Of a stretch of 64,000 nucleotides of DNA, positions 22,330 through 33,852 are shown in pieces (position 1 is the first letter of the stretch; each line of letters opens with the position of its first letter). The stretch comes from Patiria miniata (taxonomy: Eukaryota; Echinodermata; Asteroidea; Valvatida; Asterinidae). Below the pieces are notes generated by a model. The model saw only the letters and a list, made by a program, of their open reading frames with translations, searched no databases and had not been told where the DNA came from. The translations under genes were made by a program, and so were the position numbers. Where the stretch lies: positions 10,889,606-10,953,605 of the forward strand of contig NW_024037064.1 of NCBI RefSeq assembly GCF_015706575.1. The letters are read 5' to 3'.

Positions 22330-22800
22330 TAAAAATTGGCTTCTCCAACAAGGTAAAATTAAAAATATTGAAAATATTGGTCATACATTTTTTCGCCCAG
22401 TTTTGAGCTCTTCATACCCTGGACTCCCTCCGTTACGTAGGGAGGAAAGGGAGTCCACCAGGGCCGTTTCGCAACTCATCGTGGGTATTGCGCAGGGGAG
22501 TTTAACAACACGGCGCCAGAAACAACAGTAAAGTGTGCGTTAAAATAATTAACATTCTTACTTACTACAGTTTGCTCAACAACCTGTCTTACTGAGCTGC
22601 TGTGACAAGCATATCACCTTCCAAATTGTAACTTGACAAGAGAGTTCATGGAGGAGTTCGGTAAAAGTTTGGCAACCTAAAAGCTTTACTCGTTTTATTA
22701 GTTGTGCAGATGAAACAGCGCCCTCTAGATTTTTTATTCTGACGCGTGATTATGCTACGGTGGCCTCAAATTGACATTGCGAGTTCAAGAGCAATTAAGT
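22330..22800. other. No gene seen
   Basis: Contains a short inverted pair GGACTCCCTCCGT...ACGTAGGGAGGAAAGGGAGTCC (about 22422-22455), otherwise plain sequence. Confidence 0.4.
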
Positions 22801-22859
22801 ATGCATACTTCTTCAAAGGACATGCACTCGACCCCATTTTTCAGAATGTAGGGGTCGGA

Positions 22860-23566
22860 TAGTCTGGTTCCCTAGACATGACAATTATTCCCCGACACTC
22901 ACGTCTAAATTGTAGGTCAGGCAGTCTCCGTGCCTAAAAATAAACATGACGACATTGACGACCCTTTTTCAAAGCTCGGCTTCGTTTCCGATTTCGCTAT
23001 ATCACTTATAGCTTTTAATGTTCTGATCAAATTTGTAAATAAATCACTTGTTTCGTAATATCATACAATTAGGATAATACAGTTTAATATTTCTGTAAGA
23101 TAACATATTGACTAATGGTGATCTGGAATCTTCAAAATTAGGCACCCAAATAGCACTGTTATAGCAGGCGGAGCCGAATGAAGACCGAGTAAATTCAAAA
23201 TAGTATATGACGCTGCAAAAAGTTAATTCGCCCACACGATCCGAGTATCACTAAATACACAAAATTGTTGTTGAATTTCAAGTTTTCTTAATGAAAGCAA
23301 TGGATATTATTTATCAACTCATTTTAAAAAGTTTTTAATAATCAGTTAGCAGTTAATTAAACCTATATAATACTCGGAAATACTCGGGCGCTACTCCGAT
23401 TGTTGACGAAACGAACTCGGCAAACTTCGTACATTTTCGAAAAAAGGAGGAATTCCTCCCGTTTTAGTTACGTGGCGTAAATTGTGATACAATGTATTAC
23501 CGGAGGCTACCTGACCTAAGATTCATCAGGAATAGTCAGATTTTTTTTGGTATGGGAACCAGACTA
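22860..23566. mobile_element. Element with TAGTCTGGTTCCC inverted ends (707 bp)
   Basis: Left end TAGTCTGGTTCCCTAGACA, right end GGGAACCAGACTA. The same end, with AATTGTCAGGTCTAGGGAAC next to it, occurs near 21420-21446. No transposase. It splits a minisatellite (22805-22859 and 23573-23810). Confidence 0.65.
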
Positions 23567-23572
23567 GGGGAC

Positions 23573-23810
23573 ATTTTTATTTTTTAAAAGGGAAAGAACT
23601 CGATCCCTCTTTTCTGCATTGAGGGGGTCGGGCATTATTTTTTTTTCAAAAGAAAAGCACTCAACCCCCATTTCTGAATTAAGGAGGTCAAACAAGTTTT
23701 TCTTCAAAGGAAAGGAACTTGTCCGCAATTCTGTTCCGCATTTTAGGGGGTTTGGATTTTATTTCAAAAGAACAGCATTGCACTCCCCCCCCCTTGTGAA
23801 TTTAGGAATA
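23573..23810. repeat. About 60-bp minisatellite, four units plus a displaced unit
   Basis: Units follow AAAGGAAAG.ACTCGACCCC then ATT.TGAATT.AGGGGGTCGG. A fifth unit sits at 22812-22859 on the other side of the inserted element. Confidence 0.8.
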
Positions 23811-23989
23811 AGAACATATATTACCATAAATAAAACACACTATGTAACTCGACAACAGCACGAACAAAAAATATCAATCACCGGAGCACATCGTACTACA
23901 TCAAATCAGTAGATTGGAAGCTAATGCTAACTGTAACAAGATCAAAAATAAGCACCCCCAAACAGTTTATATCATAAAATGGGGTCCGC

Positions 23990-24200
23990 TCTCAAGTCTG
24001 ACGCCTCATAGGTCCGACGCCTCATAAGTGCGACAAAATCGCATCCCCTAACCAAATGAAGGCCCATAAGTCCGACGCCTCATAGGTCCAACGACTTATA
24101 AGTCCGACGCCTCATAGCTCCGACGCCTCTGGTCCGACAAATTAAACATCTCGTTTTTCCGACGTCGGACTTATGAGGCGTCGGACTTATGATTCGGCCC
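23990..24200. repeat. 16-bp GTCCGACGCCTCATAA array with inverted end
   Basis: About seven direct, imperfect copies of GTCCGACGCCTCATAA/G. At 24160-24192 two copies in the opposite orientation follow (TTATGAGGCGTCGGAC), so the array can fold back. It ends in a poly-C run. Confidence 0.88.
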
Positions 24201-24849
24201 CCCCCCCATAAAATTACTTTAAGCTCTCAAACGTATTCAACTGTTTTCCCCCTTTCGCGCGTGTATGTCCTTTTTCTGTGCATGCATGGCGTGCGTGACA
24301 CTCTCGCATATTTGTAGGCTTATGTTGTTACACGGAAGTGACCTAGCTAACATGACCTGTAAAACGGATTAGTCAGTGCCCTTGGAATTGGATAGGGCGG
24401 TGATGATTAAAGGGAAGATTAAGAGCCCATCAGAAGAAAAGGTGCAATGTAAACTACGCCTTCAGCTTCACAAGCATGTGTCGTGCGTACGCGTATTTTC
24501 AGTGATGACCTCGGTTCACTTGGTAGACTACACTAAAACAACTGAACAAAGGCTAAGGGGAAGTAATATGATAATAAAGCAGGAAAGAGACTGAATGCCA
24601 GTGAACATGAACGGAACAGCCGTTATTACTGCTCAATGCACTGAACGAAACCAAATCGACAGGAACATGTGTGACCATTGTCTGCCTTCATTAATGAAGA
24701 CTGGTCTCCAGTCGAAGTGTTTCCTGCTCATATCTGCTAGCCTTAAGTCAAGGCCCAGAGGCTACACGTGACACACGCCGGATGATGGCACGTAAAAAGA
24801 AAAGGCCAAGCGGCGGCGCCGCGAAGGGTGCACCCCTGCAATAAAATTC

Positions 24850-25200
24850 TCATGGACACTAATGCAAAATGACCATACTTCAAAATTCTTTTAACAATAT
24901 TCAGAACTTTCACAAGCTAGTTTTTTAAGCTGCACAGAAAAATGATGATCAAAAACGTCATCTTTCATTTTCTGTTCATTTTTGGTAGGCTGCCCATTGA
25001 CGTTTCGAGATTTTCTCACCCAAAGCGGAAAAGTAGCCAGCTTGAAAAACGATCCCTTCACAACAGGGCAAAATAGCGCCACTTTCGAGCCAAATTGAAT
25101 CAAAAATGCTCAGAATTGGAAGTTCCTATAGTCCGGCCCAGAGGTTCATTGCCATATCTCTTCAATCCCCAATCTTATGGCTCTCAGAACTCTCTAATAG
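24850..25200. repeat. Dispersed repeat, relative of 54415-55130
   Basis: Shares CATACTTCAAAATTCTTT, AAAAGTAGCCA..TTGAAAAA, GATCCCT.CACAAC and AAATAGCGC.ACTTTCG with 54425-54690. This copy lacks the insert found at 54705-55074. Confidence 0.7.
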
Positions 25201-25692
25201 AGAACATTTTGATGGTACAAGTTTTATTCATGAGCTCGGCGGATGGATACAGGCCTATTTACCGGTGTATCCCGAGGCTCGTGCTAGTCTTTTTACGTGC
25301 TAGCAACCGGGGTGCGTAACGTGTCCGGGTAACCGCGTGGGCCTTGACTAAAGGCGTGTGTCACGATTGATATTGTAGGATGGCTTAAAATAACTTCGGT
25401 GATTTCCCAATATCGCATTGGATGGTGCAATAGTGTTTTTGTTGTACCAAACATTGAGTTACAGGCTTACAGCTCTTACAATCTGGACCACAACTGTGCT
25501 GGCAGTTTACAAACAAGGCATATCAAAAGGTGACTCTGGAGACAGTCTGCGGCTCGATATATTTCTAAACGTCTATCTGTAGCTGACTGAAGCTAGAAGG
25601 TATGTAGTCTTTTATCAGAAAAAAATTGGGTAAACTCGATGCATAAAAGTAAATCATGAATTGGAATGGAGTCCCTTATCAGTACATATTAA

Positions 25693-26138
25693 CCCTAAAG
25701 GGGCCGGGGGCGGAATCCGCCCCCCTCCTCAACATTTTCCGTGATAGCCTCTAAAAAAAAATGTTCGCGACCCGAGCTGTTATGACTTTTTAGCCTCAAG
25801 CTTTGCGCATCTTTTGATACTAAAAACATAAAAATCGGACCACGGGTTGCTGCGTAGCGAAAAAAATTCCGTGAAAACTGAATTTTCGCATATACGGCGT
25901 GTACACAGAGCAGAATTGCCATTCGTACATATAAATAATTAATTAGCCGTAATTCCAAAACCCTTTGACCTATAGTCAAAAAATTTCTTGGGTATGTTTA
26001 GGAAGAGTTGCTCTATGCATGTGCCGAGTTTCAAAATTTTTCGTTACTCGATGGCCGAGATCTTAGGGACGGGGCGGAATCCGCCCCCCCCCCCCCCCCC
26101 GGCTGAGAAATGGTAAAAATAACCCGGCCCCTTTAGGG
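25693..26138. mobile_element. piggyBac-like MITE (446 bp)
   Basis: Perfect inverted ends CCCTAAAGGGGCCGGG / CCCGGCCCCTTTAGGG flanked by TTAA at 25689-25692 and 26139-26142. Internal GGGCGGAATCCGCCCCC blocks occur near both ends. Non-coding. Confidence 0.88.
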
Positions 26139-26872
26139 TTAAAATATTTAGATCGTGGGCACACTTGAGCGTGATTTGTCGTTTCTGTAGTGCAAGTTTT
26201 GATCTGCTTTTCTGCTTTATAATTGGTTTTTTATATCTTTATTTCTCACTTATTTTGAATTTGTAAAATTTCTGTTGGGGATTTGAATCTTTTAATCAGT
26301 GGACCCTAATAAGCTGCTTTCATTAAGTTGTAATGTGCTTTTTCAAAATATTTGAATTCGTGAATTATTGAATAGGCCTACACGAATTTTATCAGGGTGC
26401 GCCTGGTCGGGGTGGGGGCAGTGTACGTATTAGACCATATTTGAGCAGATTCGCTGATTAACTATGCAAGACAACCGCATCTTGACCTCTAGATTTTGAC
26501 CAATCAGCGAGCGCTTTCTATATCGGGTCTTAGGTCATTCACCCGTTGTGGCATCATAGACATGGATAAACCTAGACCCAGCTATAAAGGCTGTGGTCAT
26601 GCCCTCTATCTTATGTTACGCGACATGCGCCCAGTTGTTGTGTTACTAAACAATGCATTCGTATTGACTAATCAAACGTATAATCCTGATTCGGAAATGA
26701 AATGACGTCACGATTTGGTACAGTTATACGGAGACTTGGCTCCGTGAATAATGTGATACTCAAACTACCGGGGTGGGGGTAAGAAGCTATTATTATTTTG
26801 CGGTTGACATGATACGGCCTCCATTCCCTATGGTTATTCGCCAAGTCTTGAATGTCATGTTTTTTTTAATAG

Positions 26873-29765
26873 ATGGCAATGAAACCTGTAGCGGCGGATG
26901 TGAACATTATCAAGGTTGGAGCGTTTGGGGACGTGTTTAGACCATGGTCTCCCGAGTACTCATTCCGCGTACATTTATGGAAAAATCAGAGGAAAACTGA
27001 AGAGGTAAAAGTATAAGTACGTGTCTTCTGTGTGTGAATTGGCCTCTTTGTTGTTCTTTTCTTAAAGTTAAAAATCTGCACTTTTTATGCCATTTCAAGA
27101 GCCCACATTAAAAGAGCATTTGGTCAGTGCGCCTTATAAAAAAACACTCCCCACTGAACCAGTTATTAATTGCCGTCATTAATGACTTCAAAGAACTAAA
27201 TTAACACCTCTAAACTATCTGAGAAAAGAAAGTTTTGAAGCGACTAAATATTTTAGTGGCTTTCTGTAACTTAAATGGCCTATCGGCATTCAAGCAACGA
27301 TTTTGAATACAAAGCAGATAAGCAAATAGCCTTACAGAAGTTTGAGCTATCCTTAAAATAATGGACACGATTTGTAAAAAAAAAACCAGGCATTCAGTGA
27401 GCAATGATACAATTCATGTTATATAGGTTGTTAAAAAGCTTCACCGTCGAAATCTTGGCTCATAAAATATCATAATCATTGAGAGAGCTAAGAAAATATA
27501 TATTGTTTTCACAAAGCAAGTTTTCATGGGAGGTCATCGATCCAAAGTGCTCAATAGAACTTTTAAAACTTGTACAATTTATTGTGGTATGATGCCCAGC
27601 TTCTCAATCATTGACGATTCACAATCATTCACGAATGCAAACTAAACTCAATTCTGTCAACCGGGGAAAGTATTTTTTTGCGATATATAGTTTGGTTATA
27701 ACCGTCGTGAGGAAATGATGGTAAATGCGTGGCTCGTTTTCTGATTTTTCTTTTCCATTTTATAGACTTTATGCACACATCTGCCATATTAAACTAAACA
27801 CAAAATAGTTATTTAGCTCTTCAACGCAATGACCCAACAGTTCATTATAAATTAATACCAGTATCTGCTCTGATGAATAATTAAACATTTGCGATTAAAG
27901 GTATCCTAATGTTAAAGCCAAGCGAGGCCTTGAACACACTCCAGTCATAAAGCTGACACTATCTCATTCAACAGTTTGCAATTTATAAAATAGATTCAGG
28001 GATCACGATTTAGCCTGTTTTAGAATGTCACACAAATTGACTGATACTGTATACTAACCGACAATGTAACTAAATTGGCCGATAAATGTTACTACATGCA
28101 CTATCGGTCAGTATTTGCTACATTGTCGGTTAGACCGACAATGTAACAACAATCGACTGATAGTGTAGTACAGTTTACTATCCGTAATTTTGTGTGATAT
28201 TATCGGTTAGTGGTACAGTATATCGGTCAATTTTGTGTGAGATTATCGGTTAGTGATACAGTATATCGGTCAATTTGTGTGACAGTATCGATAAGTGATT
28301 CTTTATTCGCTGGTTACCTGATTATCAGTTGTAACAACCTGGCTTCCTCGTCTACTACCAATACACCTTAATCTACGAGGTGTTATTCTGAATAGCCCGT
28401 TTACAATGATTACCTTTTCGTTTCTCTAATGTTGTATTACCATCTTTATACCTGTTCAGGAGGTTTTCGCTGTCGAGGCTAATCTTATGAAGTCCAACAT
28501 ACTAGACGTCCCTAGATTTATACCTGTTGACTTTGCCGATGAGCGAGCCGTCATGATTGAGATTACAGACATTGATGAACAGTGGGATATAAAGCCAGAG
28601 GTATTAAAAAGTAAAATATTATATGAGTTTCAAAAATGGAATATAATTTGAGTTGTAGGAATAAGTACAAGCCGAGGTGGGTGTAATAGAATCAGAGTTT
28701 TTGCTGGGCCCGATTGTTTTCTTTGTAATGGACTCACTCCGCTCGCTTTCACTCGTGAATTCAACGACCCGATGCTTAGACTGCACATACAAAAGACTCC
28801 TGCTGAATAGGCACTCTGTATCGATTGAACATTGTCACTGGCAGTGGCGTTTTATCTGTGCCAGGGACTGGAGGGGTAGGGGGATGACTAAAATTGTCAG
28901 ATTTTCCGCCGTCACTGCAAAATCTACATTTAGTCAGAAAGAAATCGTCGTCTAAACTATCCAAGAAATCCTCGTCTGGACTATCCATTTTGACGTAAGG
29001 AGCCTATACACACAAAATGACTTAATTGGTTGTACGGGTGTGTCGATACACATGCTAAACACGTCAGGAAACAATGTTGCAACTTGACACCACTTCCGCG
29101 CTTGTGTACAATGTCTATGGGGAGTCATTTCAAGTATTTTCCAACAACTTTGGAAACATTTATCAGTCCCAGATTCATGTCTTATCATCTTTTTTGCAAC
29201 GAATGGCCTTCATTGAGATGATATATGAAGAAAAGAGTGGCGTCAGGTTGCAGCATTCTTTCCAATACTTCTGTTGACGCAATGGTTTAAGTCGAAGAAT
29301 ACACTCGCAAGTGTGGATTCTCAATTTACGAATTCACTCGGCGCTTCGCGCCTCGTGAATTCTTAAATTACGAATCCACACTTTCTCGTGTATTCTCCTT
29401 AACATATCTCACATCACAGAAGTCAGCAATTGTTAAATTTGAGTTTGAAGATAATAAATTCATTAACGAAAACAACTTCTACTATATTCTACCTATTTTC
29501 TTTTAATATATAAACACTGCAACAACAAAGGCAAAAACTATTTTCAAAGACGCACTGTTTTAGATGATTTTTCTCCTCTATTATTTAGTTAAAGATTCAA
29601 AGTATTCCAATTTCGCACGTCATGCACTCGCCTGAGAACTCCGTGACTTTCAATCTGAGTACATACGGGCCCGAGGATTCCTTCTTTAGTCCCGATATCG
29701 ACGTAGCCATATACCAGAATCCTGAGAAGAAAGTTCGTCTGTCTTTCAAGCCTCAGGAACATTAA
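26873..29765 (+). CDS. UPA-domain protein, copy 1 (three exons, 149 aa)
   Basis: Exons 26873-27004, 28460-28600 and 29589-29765, all phase 0, with acceptors TTAATAG, TGTTCAG, ATTTAG and donors GTAAAA, GTATTA. The ATG follows its acceptor directly, so a 5' untranslated exon is expected (a candidate donor is GTATGT at about 25599). From residue 29, YSFRVHLWKN, AVMIEITDIDEQWDIKP and IQSIPISHVM line up with the UPA domain of UNC5 proteins (LQISVLDIP..LWRIKP then QEVPFSRVW), ending VRLSFKP. UPA occurs with ZU5 and death domains in UNC5, PIDD and ankyrins and forms half of the FIIND of NLRP1/CARD8. No ZU5 is seen upstream. A stop sits just before the donor-like GTGAGT that copy 2 retains. Expression is not shown. 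Confidence 0.72.
27005..28459 (+). other. Intron 1 of UPA copy 1
   Basis: AT-rich intron with one small inverted-repeat element at 28026-28284 and otherwise unremarkable sequence. Confidence 0.6.
28026..28284. mobile_element. Small palindromic MITE with internal tandem repeats
   Basis: Inverted ends TGTCACACAAATTGAC / GTCAATTTGTGTGACA. The interior has three roughly 42-bp units of GTGTGA.ATTATCGGTTAGTG plus TACAGTATATCGGTCAATTT, and a central palindrome of ACATTGTCGGTTAGACCGAC type. In UPA copy 1 intron 1. Confidence 0.8.
29298..29398. repeat. About 100-bp palindrome (MITE-like)
   Basis: Arms AGAATACACTCGCAAGTGTG and, inverted, AGAATACACGAGAAAGTGTG continue through GGATTC.TAATTTA.GAATTC to a GGCGC core. 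In UPA copy 1 intron 2. Confidence 0.8.
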
Positions 29766-30614
29766 AGTGAGTTTCTTTTCCCCAAAAAAAATATGATGCA
29801 AGTGAGGGAGTGTTTTGTACAATTGATTACCGGCAATAATTTAGAAATGAAATTAAAAAAGACACACAAAAGAGGGAAAAAACTGGATGTAAACTGGGGG
29901 GGGGGGGGGGGGGGTAACCAGAGTTATTTTTGCCTTTGCAAAAAAAAAGGATCTGTGAATTTTTATGTTTTTGGTATCAGATTAAAGCTGAGTCCTTGTT
30001 CTTTTAAATACTGAAAAAAATCATAAAATAGCACTCTGGGTTGCAGAGAAAATGCCAATTATGTAAAGGTAGTCATTTTTATCCTGTACACAAGTACTTC
30101 AAACAGTGCATCATTTTACTGTAAGCCTACTGTGCAATTATCCTTTATTTGTGCAATTTCTTTAATATTTTGACATATTTATTATGCTGAAGGGGTTACA
30201 AATAGGACTAAAAAGGATGAGATACCTATTCAGGTGGAAAATAAAAGGTATTTCCTTCAAATTCATTTGTATTCTTGTCGTATTATGTGCCGTGTTGTTT
30301 GTAAGGACCAGGATATGCACAAATATGAACAGTACAAATCCCTTAATGTGCAGGTATTTTTTTTGTGTAGGCCTACAGGATGAAACATGACTTCTTTTAC
30401 AGAATTGGCATTTTTTAGCAACCCAAGTGATATTTTTATTTTTATGTATTTAATCTGATACCCAAAACATAGAAAAGCACCGATTGTTATTTTTTTTAAT
30501 TAAAGGCAAATGTCAATTTAGGTTGCATTTTGTTGGATCACCTTCTACATTTTGTGCCTCTTTCTCACCGACTGACTGACTGACTGGCTGCCAGATTGAC
30601 TAAATGACTGTGTC

Positions 30615-31638
30615 CAGAGTTGCTGACTCGAGGCATGTGACTTGGACTCGAGTCGGACTCGAGTCACTATTTTTGTGACTTGTGACTTGACTTGTAGATA
30701 CCAGCTTTTACTTGTGACTTGACTTGGACTTGCAAACAATGACTTGTGACTTGTGACTTGACTTGGGATTGCAAAAAATGACTTGTTACCAACGCAAGTC
30801 AGACGCTACTCGAGCTACCCAATACACTTAAATTAAGCTATTATAGCGAGAAAGTTTCATTCCAGAAAATAGACCTCAGTGACTGAATCCAGTAAAATGA
30901 ATAGTTCCCACTAGTTTCAAAAGTTTTCAATAAGACTGTCACAACAAACTACAGTTTTCAATTACCAAGTCTCTTGCTGAATGGAATGGTTGAACAAACT
31001 TTGAAAGAACCTTTCATGAAAAGAAAGCAGGCCTTTGTCAATTGCATGTAAAATACCGGATAGCCTAACCCATTGGTAGGCGTTTAGTATACATGAAAAT
31101 TGAACAATAAAGTGTTAGTATACTACATGTAATCGAGTGAGTGAAGTCTTTTTTTCATGTCATCTCAACATTTATTTCTACAATGTGAAGTAAATTTATT
31201 GAAGTATACAAAGGGCTAATATCCGACGGATATGTGATAAACTACAAGAATAGCAATTGCAACAAAGGGCTAATATCCGACGGATATGTGATAAACTACA
31301 AGAATAGCAATTGCAACACATTGAAAAAGGGGAATTAAGGAGGCATGTTAAAAATAACTTGTAAGTTCAAACGCCAGGTTCTTTTAGCTTATTACAGCTG
31401 GACAAAATAATGTGCAACTTGACGTGTTCTTGGACAAAGATACTTGTGACTTGACTTGTGTTTAGACCAAATGACTTGTGACTTGAATTGTGACTGGACC
31501 TAATGACTTGTGACTTGACTTGTGACTGGACCTAATGACTTGTGACTGGACCTAATGACTTGTGACTTGACTTGGACTTGCAAACAGTGACTTGTGACTT
31601 GACTTGGACTTGCAAAAAATGACTTGCTGCCACCTCTG
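30615..31638. mobile_element. hAT-type non-autonomous element (1024 bp)
   Basis: Target duplication ACTGTGTC at 30607-30614 and 31639-31646. Ends CAGAGTTGCTGACTCG and (inverted) CAGAGGTGGCAGCAAG. Subterminal arrays of GACTTGTGACTTGACTTG words occupy both ends. The middle holds a recent 54-bp duplication. It stops about 30-50 bp before the fourth conserved exon of UPA copy 1. Confidence 0.88.
31208..31315. repeat. Exact 54-bp tandem duplication
   Basis: ACAAAGGGCTAATATCCGAC... occurs twice with a period of 54 and no differences, so it is very recent or a sequencing/assembly duplicate. Inside the hAT element. Confidence 0.9.
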
Positions 31639-31681
31639 ACTGTGTCTGGCGACGTGGATGGTTTGTTTATATAGCGAAGAG

Positions 31682-31849
31682 GAGCCGGGTACAAATGTAG
31701 TGTTTATTGTACATGATCGCCCAGTTACGCCAACATATGGGCTAAATCTGGCCCATCCTGTAGACTGGGTACCAGAAAAGACGTCCACTTGTATATTCGT
31801 GCTGAATCAAGTGACTAGAATTATTGTGTGCGCTCTTGGACCAATTTAA
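31682..31849 (+). CDS. Fourth conserved segment of the UPA gene, copy 1 (possible exon)
   Basis: Open for about 56 codons after a phase-0 acceptor (GCGAAGAG), reading EPGTNVVFIVHDRPVTPTYG, then LNLAHPVDWVPEKTSTCIFV, ending at a TAA. The copy 2 counterpart at about 42245-42360 keeps the GGGCTAAA.C.GGCCCA core but has stops. Conservation between copies suggests a former or alternative exon downstream of UPA. No domain recognised. Confidence 0.45.
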   Translation, partial: EPGTNVVFIVHDRPVTPTYGLNLAHPVDWVPEKTSTCIFVLNQVTRIIVCALGPI

Positions 31850-32174
31850 TACTTGCTTTGTCTTTTTACATCTTAGAATGTAAATTTAACGCGAGTTTTT
31901 TGTTGTTGAGAATGCTGTTGTTTTTACTCAGAGAAGCACATTGTCAAACTGCCGGATTGCTGGTCACATCCGACCCGAGATTTTCTAGACTACAAACAGT
32001 TCTTTCCCAAATCAAAAATATTGTGCGCATGAATATTGAAATTCACTGCTAGCATTTAAATAACCAAGTGCCCTAGAATGTCTTTAACATGAAATTACTG
32101 AGACCTCATGTTTCTTTGACGAAACGGTTGATTTCGGCAATTCTAAATTTAAACATCCACTCAAAAAAAAAAAA

Positions 32175-33290
32175 AAAAGGTGGCTGAGATTTCGAACAAC
32201 AAGTACTGTGACCAATGGCCTGAAGTACAGAGTGTCCCTATAAACATTGTGCATGAAGAAATCGCTGATTTTTTTTTCCAAAAGTTGGTCAGACTATAAT
32301 AGCTTATCGAATTTTATAACATTTTGAAGCCTATGGTCTTGTTTATAATTGTTAGAAAAATAGGGATATCTAACGATGCAAACCTCAGATATCTTTGATT
32401 TGGTAAGGCTATGTATTTTTCGACCTGCACAATGTAATTTCCACACTTAGTATTTGCTGGTATATATCAATTATGGGGTTATAGGTACGTGTTACGCAGT
32501 GCTTGAAATATTGCATGGCCTTTATGTCGCATTTAAATAAAGGTGTTCACAGATAAAATTTTGGGCAGTCCTACATAATATTATATAATATAGGTTTTTT
32601 GTCTTTAACAAAGATTTTGAAATGACAATTTCAAAATTTCTTGAACTTAATGTCAAAAGATTTAAATAAAAAAAATAAAATAAAAAAAAATAAACAATGA
32701 ACATGTAATCTTCTTTGGCAGCTGAAATGTATTGGCCTAAGCTTAACTATACAGACATCTAATTGTGTGCAGGAGGAAAATATTAAAGCCTTACAAAATC
32801 AACAATATCTCTGGTTTGCATTGATGGATTTTCTTGATATTTTTACCAATTATAAACAATACCATATACTTTAATATAATGTGTACTTGATTAGCTACTT
32901 TGACCACCTTTTGAGCAAATCAGCGACTTCTTCGTGCACAATATTTATTGGGACTCGCTGTAAGACCAGATAAATTGTGTGGCGTTACTGATTATCAGAC
33001 ACTTTTTGGAACAAAATTGTTCGAAAAGAAATTCACGCTGCAGGTCAGGAGGGAAGGGGATGGCATAACATTTGAGCTGCTGCTTGCAATCCTCACTACA
33101 CATCAGATGATCTGGCAGGGCCTTATAACACATGAGTTTTATGCGAGACACATTAAGTTAATTAACCAAGGTTTAATATTTACTTTCTTTTTTATTTCAG
33201 TTGCATATGAGTGGTTTCTTCACCAAAAAGGCACCTGGAGAATGTACGGAGCTTTTTGTGAGCTAAGCACGGGACATATTCCTCTGTAGT
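32175..33290 (+). pseudogene. Downstream conserved remnants of UPA gene copy 1
   Basis: Segments 32178-32227, 32961-33040 and 33201-33289 have counterparts at 43257-43310, 43318-43405 and 44352-44440 in copy 2. Reading GTGGCTGAGATT gives VAEISNNKYCDQWPEV, split by the mariner-like insert. The last segment, after a TTATTTCAG acceptor, gives MSGFFTKK and, in copy 2, MIGFVTDKPTWKMDEDFRKL. A death domain often follows UPA in this family, but I cannot confirm one here. The frames shift between copies. Confidence 0.4.
32228..32960. mobile_element. Tc1/mariner-type non-autonomous element (733 bp)
   Basis: Ends CAGAGTGTCCCTATAAACAT and (inverted) CAGCGAGTCCCAATAAATAT stay paired for about 70 bp. Flanked by TA at 32226-32227 and 32961-32962. 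The CAG.GTGTCCC start is typical of mariner elements. Copy 2 (about 43305-43320) reads through the site without an insert. Confidence 0.85.
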
Positions 33291-33852
33291 GTCAGCGGGG
33301 AAGAATGCTACAGCTGGTGAATGGGCTTTACTTATGCAGCACTTCAAACGCTTTCTCACGTTACATTATACATGAATATTAAAATCTCTATTTCATCAAT
33401 ATATATATAAAGACTGAACACAAAACCCAGGTTATTTGTCCTTTTACAGACCATATACATGGTACAAAAACGACAAGCAGACAAACACAAAGTATTTAAA
33501 AGATAAACAACAAACAGTGTAGAATAATGATTAAAAAATGCCCAACGTGAAAATAAATGACAAAAAAGAATACCCCATCCCCATCCCCAAAGACATCTCA
33601 TGTAAAAACGGGCGGATTAAAAAAATACATATATCCAAAAATATAAAAAAAATACTTCTTGGTAAAAAGTGGCAGTGAAAATCCACCATTAACAGATTAA
33701 GACCAGTAAAAGTAATTGATAAAGAAAAATGGGCCTACTCCAGAAGTGACATATTGACCCACTGTGGCTTGGATTTGGCATTGTATATAGCATATGAAGC
33801 AGCCAAGGCAAATTTGCTGAGGTTGTTGACTTCATTTTTGCATCCCGATAAT

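Noticed and set aside
23990-24200. CRISPR-like array
   Set aside because: Units are contiguous with no unique spacers of constant length, and the genome is animal.
24376-24594. 72-codon plus-strand frame
   Set aside because: No domain, no splice context, flanked by repeats.
32175-33290. Death domain after UPA
   Set aside because: Expected from the family, but frames differ between copies and no conserved death-domain pattern could be read.
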